DNA of 64,000 nt, from the NCBI RefSeq assembly GCF_001632805.1, contig NZ_CP007220.1, forward strand, positions 4,898,001 through 4,962,000, written 5' to 3'. Of this stretch, positions 62,550 through 64,000 are shown piece after piece; within the stretch, counting starts at the first letter, position 1, and every line of letters starts with the position of its first letter. Source of the stretch: Mycobacteroides chelonae CCUG 47445. Lineage in GTDB: Bacteria > Actinomycetota > Actinomycetes > Mycobacteriales > Mycobacteriaceae. Position numbers and translations under genes: made by a program. Below the pieces are notes generated by a model. The model was not told where the DNA came from, made no database searches, and saw only the letters and a program-made list of their open reading frames with translations.

Positions 62550-64000
62550 ATGGGTGCCGCCGGTATCGGCGCGGTGGCTCGGCTGCTGCCACAGCGCAAC
62601 GATTATGCGGGTCTGCGCGGTTCGTGGCGCCGCGACATCCTGGCCGGGATCACCGTCGGGGTCGTGGCGCTGCCGCTGGCCTTGGCATTCGGCATCAGCT
62701 CGGGTGCCGGGGCCGCCGCCGGCCTGATCACCGCGGTGATCGCCGGGATGGTCGCCGCAGTATTCGGTGGCTCGCACGTGCAGGTGTCCGGACCCACCGG
62801 AGCCATGGCCGTGGTGTTGGCGCCGATCGTGGCGCACTATGGCTCCAGCAGTTTGGCATTGGTCACCGTACTGGCCGGAGTCATCGTGGTCGCCGCCGGC
62901 GCTACCGGTGTGGGGCGTGCAGTCACCTTCATTCCATGGCCAGTCATCGAGGGCTTCACCCTGGGAATCGCGGCCATCATCTTCCTACAGCAGGTCCCCG
63001 CCGCCCTCGGCCAACCGGCGCCCCAGGGCCATCCACCGCTTGCCGCCGCGATAGACGTTCTCGCACATGCCCGCTGGAGCGTCGCCGCGCCGCCGTTGTT
63101 GGTGGTCGCAGTGGTGGCGGTGTTGATGGTCGGGCTGCCGCGGCTGCACCGCGCGATTCCCGAATCCTTGACTGCGATAGTGGCCGCGACTGTGCTGGTG
63201 ACCGCCACAGGGTTATCGGTGGCGGTCACCGGCGAGCTGCCCTCGCATCTGTCCGCGCCGCTGCTGCCGCACGCTGATCTGGCGGCCCTGCAGGCCCTTT
63301 TGGGTGCTGCGGTAGCGATCGCCGCCTTGGCCGCGATCGAGTCGCTGCTGTCGGCGCGGGTCGCGGCCACCATGTCACCCACCGGCCCCTACGACCCGAA
63401 CCGCGAACTGGTCGGGCAGGGCCTGGCCTCGATCGCCTCCGGGGTGTTCGGCGGGATGCCGGCCACCGGTGCGATCGCCCGCACCGCCGTCAACGTCCGC
63501 TCCGGTGCCCGCACCCGCGTTGCAGCGATCACGCACTCGGTGCTGCTGCTCGCGGTGGTGTACCTGGTCAGCGGGCCAGTGGCCGAAATACCTTTGGCTG
63601 CGCTCTCGGCGGTTCTGATGGTCACCTCCTTTCGGATGATCTCAGCGCGTACCGCGGTCACGATCCTGCGCTCAACCCGCTCAGATGCCCTCACCTTTGT
63701 TCTCACCGCCGTCGTCACGATCTGTTTCGATCTGATCGAGGCCGTGGAAATCGGCATCGTAGTGGCAGCCTTCTTCGCCCTGCGCGTCGTGGCCAGAAGG
63801 AGCAGCGTCACCCGCGAAGAACTACCCGGCCCACCTCTACCTGGCGACGAGAACATCGCACTGCTACGCTTGGACGGATCCATGTTCTTTGGTGCAGCCG
63901 AACGCATCTCGAACACCATCACCGATGCCGATCACCCCAACGTCAAGGTCGTGATCATCCGCATGTCCCAGCTCGGCATGCTCGATGCCACCGGCGCACA
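62550..64000 (+). CDS. SulP-family anion transporter (runs off the window)
   Basis: The frame is open from ATG 62550 (GTG 62547 alternative; AGGA upstream) to the window end, giving 483 residues. It starts GAAGIGAVARLLPQRNDYAG and has about ten membrane helices (e.g. GVVALPLALAFGISSGAGAA, QVSGPTGAMAVVLAPIV, IEGFTLGIAAIIFLQQ). From about residue 430 a STAS domain begins (ENIALLRLDGSMFFGAAERIS). SulP proteins carry sulfate, bicarbonate or other anions. M. tuberculosis Rv3273 is a SulP-carbonic anhydrase fusion, so a CA domain past the edge is possible. Confidence 0.9.
   Translation, partial: MGAAGIGAVARLLPQRNDYAGLRGSWRRDILAGITVGVVALPLALAFGISSGAGAAAGLITAVIAGMVAAVFGGSHVQVSGPTGAMAVVLAPIVAHYGSSSLALVTVLAGVIVVAAGATGVGRAVTFIPWPVIEGFTLGIAAIIFLQQVPAALGQPAPQGHPPLAAAIDVLAHARWSVAAPPLLVVAVVAVLMVGLPRLHRAIPESLTAIVAATVLVTATGLSVAVTGELPSHLSAPLLPHADLAALQALLGAAVAIAALAAIESLLSARVAATMSPTGPYDPNRELVGQGLASIASGVFGGMPATGAIARTAVNVRSGARTRVAAITHSVLLLAVVYLVSGPVAEIPLAALSAVLMVTSFRMISARTAVTILRSTRSDALTFVLTAVVTICFDLIEAVEIGIVVAAFFALRVVARRSSVTREELPGPPLPGDENIALLRLDGSMFFGAAERISNTITDADHPNVKVVIIRMSQLGMLDATGA

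Overview
The window reads as chromosomal DNA of a rapidly growing mycobacterium, most likely in the Mycobacteroides (abscessus/chelonae) group. That placement is inferred from protein content: an MmpS/MmpL pair, a PPE protein, a WhiB regulator, a 13E12-type DUF222/HNH gene, F420-type and mycothiol-type enzymes, an orphan MceE-like lipoprotein, a CanB carbonic anhydrase and a GTP-dependent PEPCK. The DNA is GC-rich with frequent GTG starts. I saw no rRNA, tRNA, CRISPR array or insertion sequence.

Region by region. 0-4 kb: the tail of an FMN/glutamate-synthase-like protein overlaps a Rieske-TPP enzyme fusion, followed by a DUF222/HNH gene preceded by two DnaA-box-like sequences. 4-9.4 kb: HD protein and GlxA regulator, a metallo-hydrolase, an epimerase and a patatin sharing a promoter region with twin palindromes, and a nitroreductase. 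9.4-12.2 kb: a degenerate ABC ATPase paired with a YhgE/Pip membrane protein. 12.1-16.2 kb: WhiB, a TetR-controlled hydrolase/membrane-protein operon, and a Tat-exported cupin. 16.2-20.8 kb: a frameshifted PepSY gene and mmpS-mmpL. 20.8-28.9 kb: adenylate cyclase, an AT-rich leader before a Val-Pro-Ala repeat protein with a strong terminator, an L,D-transpeptidase, TetR, methyltransferase, flavin-type protein, crotonase and a GH6 cellulase. 28.9-37.5 kb: fused HadA/HadB dehydratase, ABC-F ATPase, the first DUF1906 protein, a PPE gene behind an IdeR-type iron box, DoxX, TetR, a mycothiol-type enzyme and an organomercurial-lyase relative. 37.6-45 kb: a degradative-looking set (SDRs, MFS, AraC, NTF2-like protein) in which an amidohydrolase and an LLM oxidoreductase are broken. 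45-51.2 kb: LysR, a serine-hydrolase lipoprotein, the second DUF1906 protein, a Mug glycosylase, an MceE-like lipoprotein and CanB. 51.4-56 kb: a GH5 hydrolase and a LysR-centred beta-lactamase divergon. 56-64 kb: an S9 peptidase, then an exported carbonic anhydrase with a DUF5313 protein, an ArsR regulator, PEPCK and the start of a SulP transporter.

The most coherent functional groups are the beta-lactamase divergon (lipoprotein class A enzyme, LysR regulator, cytosolic class-A-like hydrolase), the CO2/bicarbonate group at the right end (carbonic anhydrase, PEPCK, SulP, ArsR, with a nested inverted repeat in the divergent promoter region), the iron-box PPE unit, and the decaying catabolic segment at 39.9-43.9 kb. 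All functional names rest on motif recognition by eye; no database search was run.
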